A stretch of 64,000 nucleotides of DNA from Methanogenium marinum. GTDB lineage: Archaea; Halobacteriota; Methanomicrobia; Methanomicrobiales; Methanomicrobiaceae. Under the pieces are notes generated by a model, which saw only the letters and a list, made by a program, of their open reading frames with translations, was not told where the DNA came from and did not search any database. This document shows positions 17,792 through 27,809 of this stretch, one piece after another. Made by a program: the position numbers and the translations under genes. The stretch lies in NCBI RefSeq assembly GCF_028912405.1, contig NZ_JAKELO010000002.1:1311276-1375275 (forward strand), given 5' to 3'. Positions within the stretch are counted from its first letter, which is position 1, and every line of letters begins with the position of its first letter.

Positions 17792-18049
17792 ATGACAACA
17801 TATACTGTAACACCCGGCCAGGACCTGATCAAACCCCAAATCGCAGAAGAGAAGCTTCCGGGTTCAGCTCGGGCCGTATTGGTTATACTCGATGATCACG
17901 AACCCCGTACATTCTCGGAGATATCCTGTCAGGTTGAATGGGCACCACGAACGGTCAGAAACGCACTGCGCAGGCTCATTGAGGAAGGCTTTGTGGTCAG
18001 GAAGTTCAACTTCACAGACGCACGCCAGGTCTTTTACATGCGGCCATAG
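17792..18049 (+). CDS. Small winged-helix DNA-binding protein
   Basis: An 85-residue protein. After a ~25-residue tail comes a winged-helix domain: helix SARAVLVILDDHEPRTF, recognition helix APRTVRNALRRLIEEGFV, wing VRKFNFTDARQVFY. This is a MarR/archaeal wHTH type without an effector domain. A strong Shine-Dalgarno AAGGAGG precedes the ATG. It follows the tiny-ORF chain and a perfect hairpin, so it may regulate that group or itself. Targets unknown. Confidence 0.8.
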   Translation: MTTYTVTPGQDLIKPQIAEEKLPGSARAVLVILDDHEPRTFSEISCQVEWAPRTVRNALRRLIEEGFVVRKFNFTDARQVFYMRP

Positions 18050-18688
18050 GCACAATGTTACCAGTCATCTCACTGCCGAAGTGAGCGGGATGCTGTAACC
18101 CCCGCATTACCATGCAGATGAAATGAAAAAAATGCACCGTATTTCCATTCAGTTACCCCCATACAAAAAGAAGGACAGGGTATCGCAGTCAAAAAAATAG
18201 CAGTGCTTGTTGCACCCCAAAAATGGTTTGCAGGCTTTCACCAGGCTATTGACAATACCTCTCCAGATATATTTTTTTGGTTCTTTTAATCAGACTCCAT
18301 GTCCTGGACTTTCGGAGGGCAGATACCTGCCAGATGAAGAAGAGGCAGAGATATTTCCCGCTACACCCGCACGAAATCAACAAACTTTGCATGCGTAACA
18401 AGACTTCGTAAGGTCAGGGATACGATTTTTCTGCCGTCCACAGGAATCACAGAATGCAATAAACAACTCATTTTTGTGGAATAACATATTGCTCTCAAAT
18501 TTCGGCCATTCTCACTGAAGCATTTTCAGGCGATAATGTGTGACCAATATGAAAACAGGAGAGTGATCTGTCCTCTAGGCAAATACAATCCCAGTGACAG
18601 GAATTCAATCCGGACACCCCAAAATAAAAATCAATTCCTGACACAACGTTGGAAACCCTAAAGTAAGATTCACACGAACAGTGCCGTA
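18050..18688. other. Intergenic region, possible gene remnant
   Basis: No intact gene. Around 18182-18287 one frame reads VKKIAVLVAPQKWFAGF before a stop; the first half resembles the N-terminus of DJ-1/PfpI family proteins. Further on, short acidic frames (PDEEEAEIF) could be the same decayed gene in another frame, but this is weak. The rest is AT-rich and featureless. Confidence 0.3.
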
Positions 18689-19351
18689 ATGGGTGTGAAA
18701 GTCCTCGCTTTTGCGACAAGCTCACGGCGGCACGGCAACTCTGAGACGCTCCTGGATGCCCTTCTCGGAGCTATGGCAGCAGAAGAGAGCGTCACGGTGG
18801 AGAAATATGCACTCGATGAAATCGAGATCCGCCCTTGTCTGGGATGCAATGCCTGTGAGAAACTAAACCACTGTATCATGGAGGATGACGACCTTCACTG
18901 GGTGCTGGATAAAATAGTCGACGCAGACATTGTGGTGATGGCATCCCCTGTCTACTGCATGGGGATGTGTGCTCAGGCAAAAGCCCTTGTCGACCGGATG
19001 CAGGTGCTTCGCTCCCGGAAATATGTACTTCACCTCCCAATAGCCCCTGCAGAGCGGCAGGACAAACGGCTAGGGGCATTTCTCTCCACTGCAGGTCAGA
19101 ACTGGGACTATGTCTTTGATGCCCTCATCCCATCAGTGAAATGCTTCTTCCATCTGGCGGACATAAAAAACCGCGATATATCGTATCTGATGGTAAACAA
19201 TGTGGATAAAGCAGGAGAGCTTGCCGCCCACCCAACGGCGACCGCAGATGCAGCAGCTCTCGGAAGACAGATGATAACAGATATCAAAACGAGGCTTGCA
19301 GAAGGAGACGAAAAAGGAGAATACGGGCCTAAGAATCAGGAGATAAAATGA
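18689..19351 (+). CDS. Iron-sulfur flavoprotein (flavodoxin fold) 1
   Basis: A 220-residue protein of the archaeal iron-sulfur flavoprotein family, which transfers electrons and reduces oxygen or peroxide in methanogens. The FMN phosphate loop is ATSSRRHGNSET. The compact cysteine motif CLGCNACEKLNHC (about residues 51-63) is the [4Fe-4S] ligand set. ASPVYCMGMCAQAKALVDR is the second FMN site. It pairs with the next gene, 40 bases downstream. Confidence 0.87.
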   Translation: MGVKVLAFATSSRRHGNSETLLDALLGAMAAEESVTVEKYALDEIEIRPCLGCNACEKLNHCIMEDDDLHWVLDKIVDADIVVMASPVYCMGMCAQAKALVDRMQVLRSRKYVLHLPIAPAERQDKRLGAFLSTAGQNWDYVFDALIPSVKCFFHLADIKNRDISYLMVNNVDKAGELAAHPTATADAAALGRQMITDIKTRLAEGDEKGEYGPKNQEIK

Positions 19352-19391
19352 AGGCCGTTGAGAATTATGGACAGCAGAAGGAGAAAACTGC

Positions 19392-20036
19392 ATGAATCCA
19401 AAAACCGGAAAACCATTACGGGTACTGGGCATCTCCGGAAGCCCGCATCGGCAGGGGAACACTGAACAGTTGCTGGACCGCTTTTTGGAGGGGGCAGCGG
19501 ACGCGGGAGGAGATACTGAAAAAATAATTCTTTCCACTCTTGAATTCCGCTCCTGTCGGGGGTGTAATGCCTGCCATAAAACCGGGGTCTGTGTCATCAA
19601 TGATGACTTCATACCAATTCTCACAAAAAAAGTCCCTGATGCGGATATCGTTGCCCTCGCGTCCCCAATCTACTCGATGTCCATTACTTCTGAGATGAAG
19701 GCGTTCATTGACCGGGCACACACCATCTGGGCACAGAAGTTCAAACTCGATATGGTACACTACGAAAAAGAGCACTTCATCGCCCACCCTGGCTACTTCC
19801 TCACTACGGCAGGGATGGAACGACCTGATATCTTTGATTACGCCTACCCAATCATTACAGCATTTTTTAACGGATTTGGATGTGGTTATACACCAGATCA
19901 CAATATTACCGCACCAGGCATGGACCGTTGGGGTGGTATTAAAGGGCACCCCACCGCTCTCACATTTGCTTATACGGCAGGAAAGGAAGCAGTAAGGCAA
20001 CTCGATAAGATGCAGGCAGAAGAACGAGTGGAATAA
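19392..20036 (+). CDS. Iron-sulfur flavoprotein (flavodoxin fold) 2
   Basis: A 214-residue paralogue of the preceding gene. FMN loop GISGSPHRQGNTEQLLD, cluster motif CRGCNACHKTGVC, and second FMN site ASPIYSMSITSEMKAFIDR. AAGGAG precedes the ATG. The two paralogues probably arose by duplication and may form separate dimers or a heterodimer. Confidence 0.87.
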   Translation: MNPKTGKPLRVLGISGSPHRQGNTEQLLDRFLEGAADAGGDTEKIILSTLEFRSCRGCNACHKTGVCVINDDFIPILTKKVPDADIVALASPIYSMSITSEMKAFIDRAHTIWAQKFKLDMVHYEKEHFIAHPGYFLTTAGMERPDIFDYAYPIITAFFNGFGCGYTPDHNITAPGMDRWGGIKGHPTALTFAYTAGKEAVRQLDKMQAEERVE

Positions 20037-20273
20037 ACTGAAAAACCAAAAAATCTTGTTTACATTCTAAAGTACATATCTCACCCTTTTTTAGCTGGAT
20101 TCACACAATTCTGTGAAAACGTATCAGGAAAATCAAAAGACATATTCCATCCACCATCAATACCAAAAACCATCCTATTTACCCATTCCTATTAGGAAGG
20201 GGGGATTCTATTTTTTTCAGATTATCTCCAATACTGAAAATTGGGTCCTAATTATCCAGAAAACGAATACCCG

Positions 20274-20296
20274 TGATCACACAAAAAGAGTGATCA
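20274..20296 (-). terminator. Inverted repeat at the stop of the phosphoesterase gene
   Basis: TGATCAC (20274-20280) and GTGATCA (20290-20296) are perfect arms around ACAAAAAGA and overlap the last codons. A candidate transcription end signal; no strong T-run follows on the minus strand. Confidence 0.3.
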
Positions 20297-21566
20297 TCCG
20301 GCCAAATCCCCCTTGAAAAATACCAAAAATACCCATTTCACAATCCCCGATAATCACAGGATCATACTCTGTCCCAACCGGAAAATTCCCAGTTACCACC
20401 CGGTTATCCACCGAAACCGCTGCAACCGGCACAAACACGGAAAAAATACCGCCTTCATCAACCTTTACACGCACATATCCAAGTTCGTGGTCAGCACTCG
20501 CGGCATATCCTTCGGTCTTCTCTTCGGTAAGGTTGTACAGCACTCCACCGCCCGTTGCCGCGACAACATACTCAATGTCGTTTACTGAATAGTGCTGATA
20601 GGAGTGTACGTGCCCATTGAAGACCATATCCACTCCATATTCCTCAAAAATCGGGTTCCAGATTTCACGAAGATCTTCCCATCCGCCAGGATGCCGGGTT
20701 CCGGAACTGTAAGGGGGATGGTGGAACACAACAAACGTCCGGGCCGCCGTGTTTCCCTCCCGGGATTCCTGGTTTGCTGCCAGATCTGCCCTGAGCCATG
20801 CCGTCTCCTCATCAAAGTGCGGGGCCGCCCAGTCATTGGAGTCCAGCACCACGAAGTGGGCGTCTCCACAGTCAAAGGAGTACCACTCCGGCATACCAAA
20901 GGTGTCATACCAGACCGTTGCATTATTTTCATGATTACCCAGCACCGGTATGATGGTGGCATTGGCAAAAAGTGCACGACCTGCTGTAAAGAAGCGATCC
21001 CACTCATCTTCATCATCCACCACGCAGACCATATCACCGACGTGCAAAACAAAGAGGGCCTCCGGTTCATTTGCGGCAATTCGTTCTGCAACAAGAGCAT
21101 GACGATCAGCCTGGGTGAAGTACGGAATCTGCTCCTGCGTATCTCCATAGACAATGAAGGTGAAAGAGCCTTTTTCCGGGAAGGTACGGAAGGTGTGGTC
21201 ACCGGACGTTTCCCTGCCGATGGTGACTGTATAGTGATAGCAAGTATCCGGCTCAAGACCGGTGAGGTGGACATGATGGAGAGAAACAGGTGCATCATCT
21301 ATTACCTGCTGCTTATACCGGCCCGTTTCCTGGTAATATGCATCGCTTGCACATGCCACAATTCCTCCTACAGGAATAGGGGCCAGCCAGTTCACCGTTG
21401 TTTCATTCGTCGTAGTACTGGTCAGATATGGGCCATGGCAAAAAACAGAGACATTTCCTGCACTTTCATCATCCATCATTCCTGTTACCGCACTATCCGC
21501 TGCCACAAAACCGGTACAGCAGAGTACCAGAAAGAGAATGCATATCATACATGTCACCTGTTTCAT
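20277..21566 (-). CDS. Secreted purple-acid-phosphatase-like metallophosphoesterase
   Basis: A 429-residue exported phosphoesterase. It has a signal peptide (VTCMICILFLVLCCTGFVAA), a fibronectin-III-like N-terminal domain (TVNWLAP ... LTGLEPDTCYHYTVTIG), and the calcineurin-type catalytic domain: GDTQ, GDMV, LGNHENN, HHPPYSSG and FNGHVHSYQH supply the metal ligands. This is the purple acid phosphatase layout. It probably releases phosphate outside the cell. The last ~45 residues turn hydrophobic and glycine-rich (GIFGIFQGGFG). Confidence 0.9.
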   Translation of the reverse strand: MKQVTCMICILFLVLCCTGFVAADSAVTGMMDDESAGNVSVFCHGPYLTSTTTNETTVNWLAPIPVGGIVACASDAYYQETGRYKQQVIDDAPVSLHHVHLTGLEPDTCYHYTVTIGRETSGDHTFRTFPEKGSFTFIVYGDTQEQIPYFTQADRHALVAERIAANEPEALFVLHVGDMVCVVDDEDEWDRFFTAGRALFANATIIPVLGNHENNATVWYDTFGMPEWYSFDCGDAHFVVLDSNDWAAPHFDEETAWLRADLAANQESREGNTAARTFVVFHHPPYSSGTRHPGGWEDLREIWNPIFEEYGVDMVFNGHVHSYQHYSVNDIEYVVAATGGGVLYNLTEEKTEGYAASADHELGYVRVKVDEGGIFSVFVPVAAVSVDNRVVTGNFPVGTEYDPVIIGDCEMGIFGIFQGGFGRMITLFV

Positions 21567-21879
21567 CCTACATCACCCATCATTTCTGAGAAATACCAAT
21601 ATTCTAAACTATTTTTTTATCAGATGCATTCAGGATTAGACTGGCGGACATTCTGCACTCCAAATGGAAACGATGCCAGCAGTCAATACATTTAGAATCC
21701 AATAACGTTACATATATTTTGCTTTTATTCTGATAAAACACACACATACTTTAAATATGAACATTTGGCACTGCAGCACGAAAACCGGGAAAACAGATAC
21801 CTTCCAGCTACAGTGACCCTTCAAAAAGGGTTACCTGCACAACTCTTAACCCTATCTAAAATGAACATTTCTTCTCCCA
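21567..21879. other. Divergent promoter region
   Basis: Gene-free region between the phosphoesterase and MFS exporter 1. ACTTTAAATATG at about 21748-21759 is a clear TATA-like box for the plus strand, which would give a leader of roughly 100 bases before the MFS start. No Shine-Dalgarno sequence is seen at 21880. Confidence 0.4.
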
Positions 21880-23280
21880 ATGGACACAAATCTCCCCCAT
21901 TCCTATTCACGCCAACGTCTCCGGGCCATTCTCATCGCATCAAGTGCTGCCACATTTATTTTACCCTTTATCGGGTCTGCTATCAACATTGCCCTACCGC
22001 TCATTGCAGCGGAGTTTATGACAGGTGCTGACCTTGTTGGCTGGATCCCGACTGCATACCTCCTTGCTTCAGCCATATTTTTGATCCCGTTCGGGAAGGT
22101 TGCAGATACCATCGGGCAGAGACAGATCTTTTTGGCAGGGATTCTGGTGATGGCAATCTCCCTTGCAGGTGCTGCCATCTCCCCCGATTTCTGGGTGCTA
22201 TTTGTGATGATGTTTATCGCAGGCATCGGGAGTGCAATGATCTATGCGACCGGTATTGCCCTTCTTACTATGAACTATCCCCTGAACGAACGAGGAAAGG
22301 TCATCGGCATTAATACGGCTGTCATCTACATCGCCCTTGCCGCAGGGCCATTCATTGGAGGCATTGTAACGGGCATCTTCGGCTGGCGGGCTGTCTTCGC
22401 ACTGGCAGCAGCAATCGCCATCCTCTCCTTTATTCCAAGTGTAAAGGATATCCCTACGACCGATGGGAACGGACGACTGGCTGGAAATTACGACTATCCA
22501 GGGTCTTTCATCTATGCAGCTACCCTCATCTTCCTTATCACCGGACTTTCACTGATCCCAAAATGGTATGGCGGGTTTCTCACAGCAGCAGGCACAGCAG
22601 GGCTTATCACCTTCCTCTGGTGGGAAGGACACGTGCAAAATCCCATCTTTGCGGTGAGGGCCTTTGCCGGAAACCGGGTATTCACCTATTCAAATATCGC
22701 AGCACTCATCAACTACGCCGCCACATTTGCCATCGGATTCCTCCTCTCCTTCTATCTCCAGGGTGTCAGGGGTTTTTCGCCGGACTTCGCAGGGATTATT
22801 CTCATCACCCAGCCCGCCGTGATGACGGGAGCTGTCATCTTCTCAGGCAATCTCTCTGACCGGGTTGAACCATGGATTCCTGCTACCATAGGGATGGCCA
22901 TCGTTGCAGGGAGCCTTGCAGGATTCGCACTCCTCGGGACAGAGACACCACTATTCGTCGTGATGGCAATTCTTGCCATCGTTGGATTCGGATTTGGCAT
23001 CTTCTCATCGCCAAATATGAACTCCATCATCAGTGCTCTTCCCAACCACGCTGCAGGCGTTGCCTCCGCAACCGCCGCCACCATGAGGGTCATCGGCCAG
23101 ATGCTCTCAATGGCAATTGCAATGATGGTCTTCTCCATTGTCATCGGAAATGTGGAAATCGGTCCCACAGTCGTAAACGAACTCCTGCAGGCAATTAAGA
23201 TCTGTTTTTCTGCCTTTGCCATCCTCTGCGGGGCGGGGATCTGGTTCTCCGCGGCACGGGGCAATCTCAGGGGCAGGTAA
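21880..23280 (+). CDS. MFS drug/proton exporter 1 (DHA2-like, 14 TM)
   Basis: A 466-residue membrane protein of the major facilitator superfamily. Motifs of 14-segment multidrug antiporters are visible: GWIPTAYLLASA, PFGKVADTIGQRQIF (motif A), NERGKVIGINTAVIYIALAAGPFIGGIV (motif C region, in parts). The second half has the FSSPNMNSIISALP stretch. The next gene is a close paralogue in tandem, 95 bases on. The substrate cannot be read from sequence. Confidence 0.9.
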   Translation: MDTNLPHSYSRQRLRAILIASSAATFILPFIGSAINIALPLIAAEFMTGADLVGWIPTAYLLASAIFLIPFGKVADTIGQRQIFLAGILVMAISLAGAAISPDFWVLFVMMFIAGIGSAMIYATGIALLTMNYPLNERGKVIGINTAVIYIALAAGPFIGGIVTGIFGWRAVFALAAAIAILSFIPSVKDIPTTDGNGRLAGNYDYPGSFIYAATLIFLITGLSLIPKWYGGFLTAAGTAGLITFLWWEGHVQNPIFAVRAFAGNRVFTYSNIAALINYAATFAIGFLLSFYLQGVRGFSPDFAGIILITQPAVMTGAVIFSGNLSDRVEPWIPATIGMAIVAGSLAGFALLGTETPLFVVMAILAIVGFGFGIFSSPNMNSIISALPNHAAGVASATAATMRVIGQMLSMAIAMMVFSIVIGNVEIGPTVVNELLQAIKICFSAFAILCGAGIWFSAARGNLRGR

Positions 23281-23375
23281 TTTCATACAGAAGACATACC
23301 ATTCTCACACCCCCACCAATCCCCCCAACATTCATTCTCCTGCCGCCCCTACAGAAATATATACCGGAGTTTTGC

Positions 23376-24788
23376 ATGGATACTGCCACACCCACTCTGC
23401 CGAAACAAACCCTCACCGCGATTCTTCTTGCCGTCTGCCTCGCCTCTTTTGCAACCCCCTTCATCTCCTCCGGAGTACAGATTGCCCTGCCTCTCATTGC
23501 AGCAGCATTCGGAGTCCCCGCCACTCTTCTTGGCTGGGTACCGACCGCGTTTCTCCTCCCCTATGCGATGTTCCTCTTACCTTTCGGAAAGACGGCAGAT
23601 ATGCTCGGGAGACGAAGGTATTTCCTCACCGGTATCGCCATCATGGGCACCGGGCTCATCATTGCCGGGTTGGCACCATCATTTGGATTCCTCCTGGCAG
23701 GAATGGCCGTCGCCGGATTCGGGAGTGCGATGACCTTTGCAACCGCCCTTCCTCTTCTCACCACCAATTATCCATTGCGGGAACGGGGAAAGATCATAGG
23801 CATTAACACCGCAATCGTCTATGTGAGCCTCGCCGCAGGGCCATTTTTGGGGGGCATCATCACCGGCTTTCTTGGCTGGCGGGCCCTCTTTCTTGTGACC
23901 GCACCAGCCATCCTCGCCGCTCTTGCCGTTGGATATTGGGTGATCCCAAAAGACAAGACTACTGCACCAAAAAGAGCGTTTGATTACCCTGGTACCGTCA
24001 TCTACAGTATCTCCCTTATCTTCCTCATCTGGGGTGCCTCCCATCTGCCTGCACTCTGGGCAGCAGGCATTGCTTTCACCGGTGCCTGTGGTCTTATGGG
24101 CTTCTTTTTCTGGGAGAAACAGGCAGAAGAACCAATATTCCCCGTTCGCCTCCTCCGCGGCAACCGGGCGTTCACGTATTCAAATATTGCAGCGCTGATC
24201 AACTACTCATCCACCTATGCTGTCACCTTCCTGCTCTCCCTTTATCTCCAGTATATCCGGGCCCTCACCCCGCAGGCAGCAGGCACCATCCTCCTTGCAC
24301 AACCCGTCCTCATGGCAGTGACAGCCCCCCTCGCAGGCAGAATCTCTGACCGGACAGAACCCCGGATACTCGCCACGGTAGGTATGACCATCGTCACTGT
24401 CTGCCTCTTTTTACTCTCATTCATCGGGGGAGATACTCCGTTTTACCTCATCTTCGCCGTTCTGATGGTCCTCGGACTCGGATACGGCATATTTTCACCT
24501 CCGAATATGAATTCCATCATGAGTTCGGTTGGCAATGCTCAGGCAGGCATCGCCTCTGCAACCGCCGCCACCATGCGGGTGTTAGGACAGAACCTCTCGA
24601 TGGCGATTGCAATGATGACGTTCTCCATTGTGATAGGAACCGTCGTCATCACTCCAAACGTAACGGGAGAACTATTAACAGCAACACATTACGCCTTTGT
24701 AGCCTTCGGCTTCCTCTGTGCGGCAGGCGTCTGGTTCTCTGCGGTGCGCGGCAATATCCGGGAAAATCCTGCAGAACAGACAAAATAA
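23376..24788 (+). CDS. MFS drug/proton exporter 2 (DHA2-like, 14 TM)
   Basis: A 470-residue paralogue of the preceding exporter, matching it along the whole length: GWVPTAFLLPYA, PFGKTADMLGRRRYF, RERGKIIGINTA, FSPPNMNSIMSS, ASATAATMRVLGQ. The two differ mainly in loops, so they come from a tandem duplication that has had time to diverge. A hairpin follows the stop. Confidence 0.9.
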   Translation: MDTATPTLPKQTLTAILLAVCLASFATPFISSGVQIALPLIAAAFGVPATLLGWVPTAFLLPYAMFLLPFGKTADMLGRRRYFLTGIAIMGTGLIIAGLAPSFGFLLAGMAVAGFGSAMTFATALPLLTTNYPLRERGKIIGINTAIVYVSLAAGPFLGGIITGFLGWRALFLVTAPAILAALAVGYWVIPKDKTTAPKRAFDYPGTVIYSISLIFLIWGASHLPALWAAGIAFTGACGLMGFFFWEKQAEEPIFPVRLLRGNRAFTYSNIAALINYSSTYAVTFLLSLYLQYIRALTPQAAGTILLAQPVLMAVTAPLAGRISDRTEPRILATVGMTIVTVCLFLLSFIGGDTPFYLIFAVLMVLGLGYGIFSPPNMNSIMSSVGNAQAGIASATAATMRVLGQNLSMAIAMMTFSIVIGTVVITPNVTGELLTATHYAFVAFGFLCAAGVWFSAVRGNIRENPAEQTK

Positions 24789-24824
24789 CCCAATCTAAAT
24801 AGCGGCAGACATCTGGAACACAGA

Positions 24825-24844
24825 AGGGACGAGTGTCCGTCCCT
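24825..24844 (+). terminator. Hairpin after MFS exporter 2
   Basis: AGGGACG (24825-24831) pairs perfectly with CGTCCCT (24838-24844) around a six-base loop. It sits 37 bases after the stop in a convergent region. There is no T-run, so it may only stabilise the 3' end. Confidence 0.4.
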
Positions 24845-25014
24845 CCGGTGGTGCACCATACAAGATCAGGAGGTTGATTCAGGAGAAGGGTGGGTTAAGT
24901 GAGAACAGATCAGCAACAGTCTTCCTTACCCACCTTAAAATACCAAAAAAATAGAAAACAGTCTCTGCAGAGCCAAATCCCAGGCCCTGCATTGTAATTT
25001 TATGTGCGGTACCC

Positions 25015-27264
25015 TTAGAACGCTTTTGCAGACTTTCGTGCAGCAAACCAGTCCTGAATCTGGCTGACAACAGCCAGCACCGCAGGCATCACCATGATGG
25101 CTCCCACAAGAGAGAATGCCACCGTGATCACAGTCACCAGACCGAAGTTGGACATGATAGGGAACTCCGAGAGCGTCAGAGCGGAGAAACCGAACACCGT
25201 TGTCAGGCCGGAGATGGTAATCGCCGTTCCAATCTTCTGGATACTCATCTGGATTGCATCATGGCAGGAGAGACCCCGTTCACGCTCCTCATCATACCGC
25301 TCCATAATGAGGATGGTATACTCAGACGCAACACCAATGGTCATCGCACCAAGGGTGGCGGTGAGGATATTATACTCCAGACCAAGGACATACATGATGA
25401 CCGCGTTCCATCCGACGATCATGATGATCGGGATAATCGGTGTGATTGCTGTTGCCTTCCGGTAAATGAGGAGGAGGAAAGCAAAAATCAGGCCAAATCC
25501 CATCAGGTTCATGTCACTTTTCGACTCTGTGATCCCATCGATCATGTCACCGAAGAGGACAAGGGTACCCGTAAATACTCCCGTTGTACCGGCGTCTGTC
25601 TCGTACCAGGTAAGGTCCTCACGCATCTCATCGAGAAGCGCTTTCATATTATTGAGGTCAAGATCCTCAGTGCTAAACTCGATGACTCCCTCCATCTGTC
25701 CATCTGTATACCGCGAGATGGTAGTTTCAGGGATGAGTTTCAGGAGTGCTGCTATCTGTTCGCGGTCCTGTGGAAGTTCCCCCCCGTTCATCGATGTAAG
25801 GATGCTTGCAATGCTGGTCGCTCCGGTGATTTCACTATGCTTCAGTTCCTCATATTCCGTGAGTGCATACATCCACTGCAGGGTATCGGGTTCAAATATG
25901 TCATCACTCCGGACCACGAGCGGTATCGTGGACGTCGACCCCATCGCACTGCCCAGTTTGTTCATACTCACCATAGCAGGCATCGTCGGCGGCACCATTG
26001 CCTCCTCTTCGGTGTTGATGACAATTTTGTCATCCAGTGTGATGCCTATAACCGCGATACAACCAACGAGGAGGAGCACACCAACCGGATGATTGGCAAT
26101 CCACCCTGCTGTCTTTCCCAGAACGATATCATATCGATCCATCACAGACACCTGATGACCAGTGCCGCTTTTATGGGGTTTTGGCTCCAACGGCCTGTAC
26201 TTCACCAGTGTTGCGAATGTGGGAACAATGACAAGGGCACAGAGATAGCAGGAAGCAACGCCCACTACACAGATTACTCCAAAGTCAACCACCATGGGAA
26301 ATGGCGCCATGGTAAGCGCAATAAACCCAAGTGAGGTGGCGACCATTGCGATTGCCACTGCACTGCCTGACTGGGTGACGGTAGTAAAGACCGCATCTTC
26401 AATGGAGCCCTTTCGCACCTCCTCATCAAGCCGTGTCTGAAACTGGATGGCATAATCGATACCGATTCCGATCATCACCGGGAAGGCAGCCATCACCATC
26501 ATTGTGAGTCCTGTTCCGGTGGCACCCATCACACCGAAGGAGACGATGACTCCCATCATCACAATCAGTACTGGCAGGAAACGGTAGCGGACATGGCCAA
26601 AGAGGAATGCCATTGCAACGATCATCAAAAGCATGGCGAGCCCAATCAGCATACCGGTGGATGACCCCATTGAGGTCTTCATTTCATCAGCGAATGCCGC
26701 AGTTCCTGTTACTGTAACAGATATGCCGGGTGGGGGAGTATGGGCAGCTACCACCGAGCGAACGTTATTCAGAGCGGCAGTTGACGCAGAATCCGAGAGC
26801 CCGGGTTGCACAACAACCTGCATCAGGGTCATCGCACCGGTCGTTGACGCTCCCGGAATGACGTCTTTGTGCTGATCAACAATGCTCTTAATCTCTGTTT
26901 CAGATCCGGGAATTACCCCCCCATTGTAGATATCAACAAGGTCAATGATGCTTGCGACAGAGACAACCTGGTATTCATTTCCAATATCCTCAGAGAGGCC
27001 CTGGATATAATCCAGTGTCTGGGGCATATAGACTCCATCACCCTCGAACATGAGAATAATGGAGTCAGAACTGTACGTATCCTCATAATGTTTAATGAGG
27101 GAACCTGATGGTGAAGTGATGTCCACATACGTCTCGGTACCGGTCTTCATCGTAACACCGGACGCAAAGAACATCATTACCAGGATCACACCCACGACTA
27201 CCGCTGCTACGGTCTTCGGGTGATGATTGATGGAATTGGCCAGAAGGGCGAATGGTGACTGCAT
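25015..27264 (-). CDS. RND/MMPL-family exporter (HAE3 type)
   Basis: A 749-residue membrane protein with the duplicated RND plan: TM1, a large outer domain, TM2-6, then a repeat. The TM4-like segments carry GIGIDYAIQFQTRL in the first half and GVASEYTILIMERY in the second, the hallmark of MMPL/HAE3 exporters, which move hydrophobic compounds (hopanoids or lipids in bacteria) by proton flow. The archaeal substrate is unknown, perhaps isoprenoid lipids. No adaptor subunit is next to it. Confidence 0.9.
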   Translation of the reverse strand: MQSPFALLANSINHHPKTVAAVVVGVILVMMFFASGVTMKTGTETYVDITSPSGSLIKHYEDTYSSDSIILMFEGDGVYMPQTLDYIQGLSEDIGNEYQVVSVASIIDLVDIYNGGVIPGSETEIKSIVDQHKDVIPGASTTGAMTLMQVVVQPGLSDSASTAALNNVRSVVAAHTPPPGISVTVTGTAAFADEMKTSMGSSTGMLIGLAMLLMIVAMAFLFGHVRYRFLPVLIVMMGVIVSFGVMGATGTGLTMMVMAAFPVMIGIGIDYAIQFQTRLDEEVRKGSIEDAVFTTVTQSGSAVAIAMVATSLGFIALTMAPFPMVVDFGVICVVGVASCYLCALVIVPTFATLVKYRPLEPKPHKSGTGHQVSVMDRYDIVLGKTAGWIANHPVGVLLLVGCIAVIGITLDDKIVINTEEEAMVPPTMPAMVSMNKLGSAMGSTSTIPLVVRSDDIFEPDTLQWMYALTEYEELKHSEITGATSIASILTSMNGGELPQDREQIAALLKLIPETTISRYTDGQMEGVIEFSTEDLDLNNMKALLDEMREDLTWYETDAGTTGVFTGTLVLFGDMIDGITESKSDMNLMGFGLIFAFLLLIYRKATAITPIIPIIMIVGWNAVIMYVLGLEYNILTATLGAMTIGVASEYTILIMERYDEERERGLSCHDAIQMSIQKIGTAITISGLTTVFGFSALTLSEFPIMSNFGLVTVITVAFSLVGAIMVMPAVLAVVSQIQDWFAARKSAKAF

Positions 27265-27809
27265 GCTATCACATTATTATTTGATATCGGTTTTTGGTTC
27301 CAGAAGATCCACGGATGCAGAACAACAGGTCAGGAGCTGCTGTGCCATGAGAGAAAAATGGCATGCCCGGGATCCACAAATATAGGCTGTTGTTACTTAA
27401 AAAACAACAACGTCTGAGATATTAAAAGGTACACACCGTGCCAGTATCCCGAGGGTGAAGTCCGAACACTGGTGCCCACCTCGAAAAACAGGAAAATACG
27501 TATCACACATAGAATAATTAAAAATCGGGATGGGAATTTCAATAGGTGCAGAGTGGGAGATATATATCCCTGCCATATCCTGAAGCGCGGAGAAAAACAG
27601 AGAAACGATTACCATTGGCATCTCAATAGATGAAAAACGGTTTTTTTGGAACCGCCGCAGCTGCCACCCGCCTTTCACTCATCTATATCATCATAAATTA
27701 GGAACCCCAATGACAACAGATCCAATTCATCAGGCAGAACAAATACTCATATCGTCAGTAATAGAGCCACCAGAATAGTCATAACAGGGGAAAAGCAGAG
27801 TTGATAACG
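27265..27809. other. Intergenic region between MMPL exporter and histidine kinase
   Basis: No gene is supported; a 93-codon minus-strand frame at 27397-27678 resembles nothing. A small hairpin TGTTGTT (27388-27394) / AACAACA (27403-27409) lies about 120 bases upstream of the exporter start. Otherwise AT-rich and featureless. Confidence 0.4.

Noticed and set aside
20592..21695. 367-codon plus-strand ORF opposite the phosphoesterase
   Set aside because: Complete overlap with a clear metallophosphoesterase gene; composition is that of an antisense shadow.
27397..27678. 93-codon minus-strand ORF before the histidine kinase
   Set aside because: No family resemblance or ribosome-binding site; likely chance frame in a promoter region.
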